A DNA stretch of 64,000 nucleotides, from assembly GCF_030272615.1 (NCBI RefSeq), contig NC_081406.1, positions 403,839,439-403,903,438 of the forward strand. The letters run 5' to 3'. Positions 61,040-64,000 of this stretch are shown here, one piece after another. The notes under the pieces are model-generated. The model did not search any database and was not told the origin of the DNA. It saw only the letters and a list, made by a program, of their open reading frames with translations. Position 1 is the stretch's first letter, and every line of letters begins with the position of its first letter. Made by a program: the position numbers and the translations under genes. The DNA comes from Cryptomeria japonica (lineage: Eukaryota; Streptophyta; Pinopsida; Cupressales; Cupressaceae).

Positions 61040-62720
61040 AAAGTTAATGTCCTCCTTACTTGTAGAAAATTCTAGCAGTCTGGAGAAGCAGTGTGGGATA
61101 AGAAACAAGGGGTGGGAGAGTGCTCTCCCGCTATCCCGCAACTCATTAAAAAGGGGCATCAAAATATCACATTAGAGAGGCATGTTGTCAAAGGGGTGGG
61201 AGAAAGTCTTCCTTGCCACCCCGTAGGGGTTTTGAAGACACAAATAAAATGGTGCGGGGTAAGATGAAATACATGGAAAGGGCATCCTCACCACCCCGCA
61301 TGGTAACAAGGGGCAGCCTGATTGTTGTGTGGGGTAAGTAGGAAATGAGTAAAACAAAGGAGAGGCCTCCCTGCCATCCCGCAGTATATGAAATGAAGAT
61401 CAAGAAGTGGCGTGAAATAACCAAAGGAAGTGGACGAAGAAGAAACTTTCTACCCCATAGGGTGAGGTGAGGTTTTCAAAATGCGACATAGGGTATGCAG
61501 CTAAGTGGAAGAGAAAGCCTTCATTGTTACCCTGCAAGGGTAACCAGAGGCACATAAAGGTTCTCTAGGATTATAGTGAACAAACAGAGAGGAATTTCTT
61601 TACCCCATGGAGGTAGAGACAGGTCATCCATGATGATGCAGGATAACAAAATGATGAAGTATGATAAGTTATTGATGCAAGAACATCCTCGGTTCATAGC
61701 AATCTTGCATCAACCAAAAAAAATTTCTTTCCTATTTGCAATTTCAGTTTTCCTTTCTATGTATCCTAGTTTTAGCACACCAGCTTCCTATGGAGTTGGA
61801 TTCTTCTTGAAGACCTGATCACCATGCTTTCTTTCTAACCGCATCTCATTTGGATCACTTTCTGACAAGATATCACTACCGGTTTTCCTTGACAATTTCT
61901 TATTACTGGATTGTTCTGTTGTTTCTGGTTGCCTGAGATCTATTTTGGTGATCTACCAAAACCCATTTTGATGCTTGTGGAGCCTTGGACATTGATCTCA
62001 ATGTTTATTGATGTGTGGCCGACCTTCTACATTTCATCCTTTGGAATTTTCTGGAGGGTGACCTCATTCATTTCTGCATGTTAGGGTTTTGATCCTTTTG
62101 GACCGACCTGACCTTTTGGATCAATATATATTTGTTATCATGCGTTGCATTGGGGTCAATTAATTGGGAGGTAAAGGAGTATCAGATAGATAGTTCTTAG
62201 AAAATAGATCTTTCGATTCAAGGTCCCTATGAGACCTATTCTACTAGGCCTGTGTGCCAGTATGTTGTAACTCGGTTGTTGCCAGTTGGATGTAATTGAC
62301 TTTTCATGCAATAAAACAATTCGTTCTGCATTTCCTCCATCATATCTATGTATTTTTGTTGTGTTAACTCTTGCTGACTAGTTTGGACTAATCTCTTTGA
62401 GGTCCCTCCTCATTTGTGACTACTTCACTTACTTATCCTGCAGGGGTAAAGATGTGATGTAACCAAAAAGGGGAAACCCTTTGAAGTGAATATCATGCGG
62501 GATAAGAAAAATTGTTGCAGAATGAGAGAAGATTTATCCCGCATGAGTAATAGGAGCCTGTGGAAAGTAGCACGGGGCAACACAAAGGCATACTGGGTAG
62601 TATTCCCTGCTATCCCATTGTCCGGAAAGTGATAGGGAAGAGACCCAACAGGATAACAAAAATAAAGGGGGTTTTCCCCGCCATCCCACGACATAGATGG
62701 TTGAAGGAATGAAGCATTAC
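61040..62720. repeat. degenerate 75-85-bp tandem repeat with CCCCGCA motifs, split by a solo LTR
   Basis: Phrases such as CCACCCCGTAGGGG, CCACCCCGCATGGTAAC, CCATCCCGCAGTATATG and TACCCTGCAAGGGTAAC recur near 61,217, 61,291, 61,374, 61,451, 61,536 and 61,602. They resume at 62,435, 62,532, 62,611 and 62,683 after the LTR. Spacing before the LTR is 66-85 bases. The copies are very diverged. Confidence 0.7.
61673..62427 (+). mobile_element. solo LTR of the gypsy family, plus orientation, about 755 bp
   Basis: Begins TGATGCAAGAACATCCTCGG and ends TGACTACTTCA, and matches the 47,670-48,408 LTR along its length when that is reverse-complemented, for example CTTTGAGGTCCCTCCTCA near its end. No primer site follows, so it is solo. 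The flanking five bases, GTTAT and CTTAC, do not form a convincing target duplication. Confidence 0.85.
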
Positions 62721-62929
62721 AAGGTAACAACTGTAGTATTGAGGCTACTAACCCACCACTAGTATATTTAGAGTAGTTTTCTAACGTCGTTTGTTGAAAC
62801 TCAGACAACTAAATGTCGGAAACATGACGTATTTGTTCGTCGCTATTTTTTTGTTGGTGATTTCAACAACAGGATTCAAGTTGAAATTCAGACGACACCA
62901 CATCAAAAATTTCTATGCACCTGCGACAT

Positions 62930-63640
62930 GTTTTTTTGACGAGGAGACGTCAAAATTCTAACCTCGTTGCATCCTGTATTGTCATAATCTTTATGAAAGA
63001 CCCTTTTTTTACCGTCATAACCTTTGCCGATGCATTTTAATTTGGTAGTGTCCATCAGGATAAGTCTTACCAATAGCCTCATTGGCTATCGACAAGACAA
63101 GATTTATCCTTTGCCGCTAGGCGGCATGTTTGTTTGATGAGGAGACATCAAAATTCTGACCTCGTTGCATCCTTTATCACCATAACCTTTTCTGATGACC
63201 CTTTAGCGCTGTAACCTTGGTCGATGCATTTTACTTTTGTCAGTTTCCATCGGAATAGGTCCTACAGGTAGCCTCATTGGCTATCAGCAAGACATGATTT
63301 CTCCATTGCCGTTAGTGTGTGTTCTGCCGATGGACCATCTTCAAGGAGATGTGAAAATTTCAATGACTACGACAATAGACGAGGTTGCATCCTACAACAT
63401 TTTTGTGGTTGCAAGTATGGAAACATCATCGGTTGTCTTGTGTTGTTCATCGGAATTCCGACCTTCCCCAACATTTTAAAAAAAAAATCCTAATTGGTTT
63501 TGTGTACACCAATGACCCTTTATCTCCGTAACCTTTGCTGATGCATTTTACTTTTCTCCAGTGTCCATCAAGATAAGTCATACCGATAGCCTCATCGGCT
63601 ATCAGCAAGACAAGATTTATCCATTGCCACTAGTGTGTGT
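62930..63640. repeat. ~195-bp tandem repeat, three partial copies
   Basis: GATGCATTTTAMTTT followed by GTGTCCATCRGRATAAGTC and AGCCTCATTGGCTATC starts at about 63,029, 63,223 and 63,540. GACGAGGAGACGTCAAAATT with CCTCGTTGCATCC occurs at about 62,938 and 63,136. The first step is about 195 bases and the second 317, because an extra segment is present. Open frames here (63,237-63,479; 63,561-63,821) share residues because they read the same repeat. They are not called as genes. Confidence 0.8.
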
Positions 63641-64000
63641 TCTGTCGATGGACTTAAACGATGTATGTTATCCCGATCATATTCTTCTACTTGTTGGTGT
63701 TACCATTGGGTTGACTTTTGCTGATTACAAAGGATTAATATCAATAGTATTAATATCAGTGAGTTTACAAAGGATTAAGCGCAGTAGGTACTTCATTATC
63801 AGGAAGATAAAGATGAAATAGCTACAAGAATGCATGAGAAGACTTATCATAAGGAATTATAATAGTAAATGCCAAAAATGTCTTGCAGCCAATACATAAA
63901 GCATTCATAAATAGTCATACAGATAGTCATATTGTTGTTTAGAAATACTATCAAAGGAGGATATTATAAAGATAGAGACCTAGAACTCAGTATGCAGTCA
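63641..64000. other. right edge, unassigned
   Basis: No recognisable gene, RNA or repeat. Any feature here would continue beyond the window. Confidence 0.4.

Noticed and set aside
61660-62440. Target duplication around the gypsy solo LTR
   Set aside because: Flanks GTTAT and CTTAC share only three of five bases, so I do not claim it.

Overview
The window looks like heterochromatic DNA from a large, repeat-rich land-plant nuclear genome. It holds plant-type Ty1/copia and Ty3/gypsy LTR retrotransposons with the TGGTATCAGAG primer site, a plant mobile domain (PMD) ORF, satellite DNA, and no recognisable intact host gene, tRNA or rRNA. The heavily decayed, nested elements would fit a gymnosperm, but that is a guess. 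No intact gene is called: every coding region seen belongs to a mobile element, or is a fragment, and carries stops or frameshifts.

Layout. 1-3,857: non-coding flank with a 115-bp duplication, an AT hairpin and a GC-rich island. 3,858-12,918: satellite array 1, a roughly 147-bp monomer (49 codons) with internal higher-order repeats. 12,919-13,933: unassigned AT-rich DNA. 13,934-16,690: a large inverted structure in which a GA-rich arm and a complementary CT-rich arm flank about 1.9 kb of palindromic minisatellite. 16,691-24,527: Ty1/copia on the minus strand in the order LTR - internal - LTR - truncated second gag. 24,777-27,692: a broken transposase-like gene of an unusual family (DFAENY and GHGKGEHDG motifs). 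28,975-30,715: five copies of a ~360-bp tandem repeat. 31,211-31,492: a possible two-exon gene fragment.

31,493-48,408: a Ty3/gypsy element on the minus strand. Its integrase gene is split by a 12.3-kb LTR element (31,691-44,026, 5-bp target duplication GAAAC). That inserted element has two ~1.15-kb LTRs, no recognisable pol, and an antisense PMD reading frame. The gypsy 5' LTR abuts satellite array 2 (48,409-51,707). A solo LTR (51,708-53,029, target duplication CTATA) separates array 2 from array 3 (53,030-60,530). The last 3.4 kb holds GC-richer minisatellite DNA, another solo LTR of the same gypsy family in the opposite orientation, and a ~195-bp repeat.

History inferred from the nesting: one satellite domain was present first and was later split by the LTR elements. 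Gypsy then received the PMD-bearing element. The copia element recombined into a tandem form. Many stops in the PMD frame are TAG or TGA, as expected if cytosine methylation followed by deamination inactivated it.
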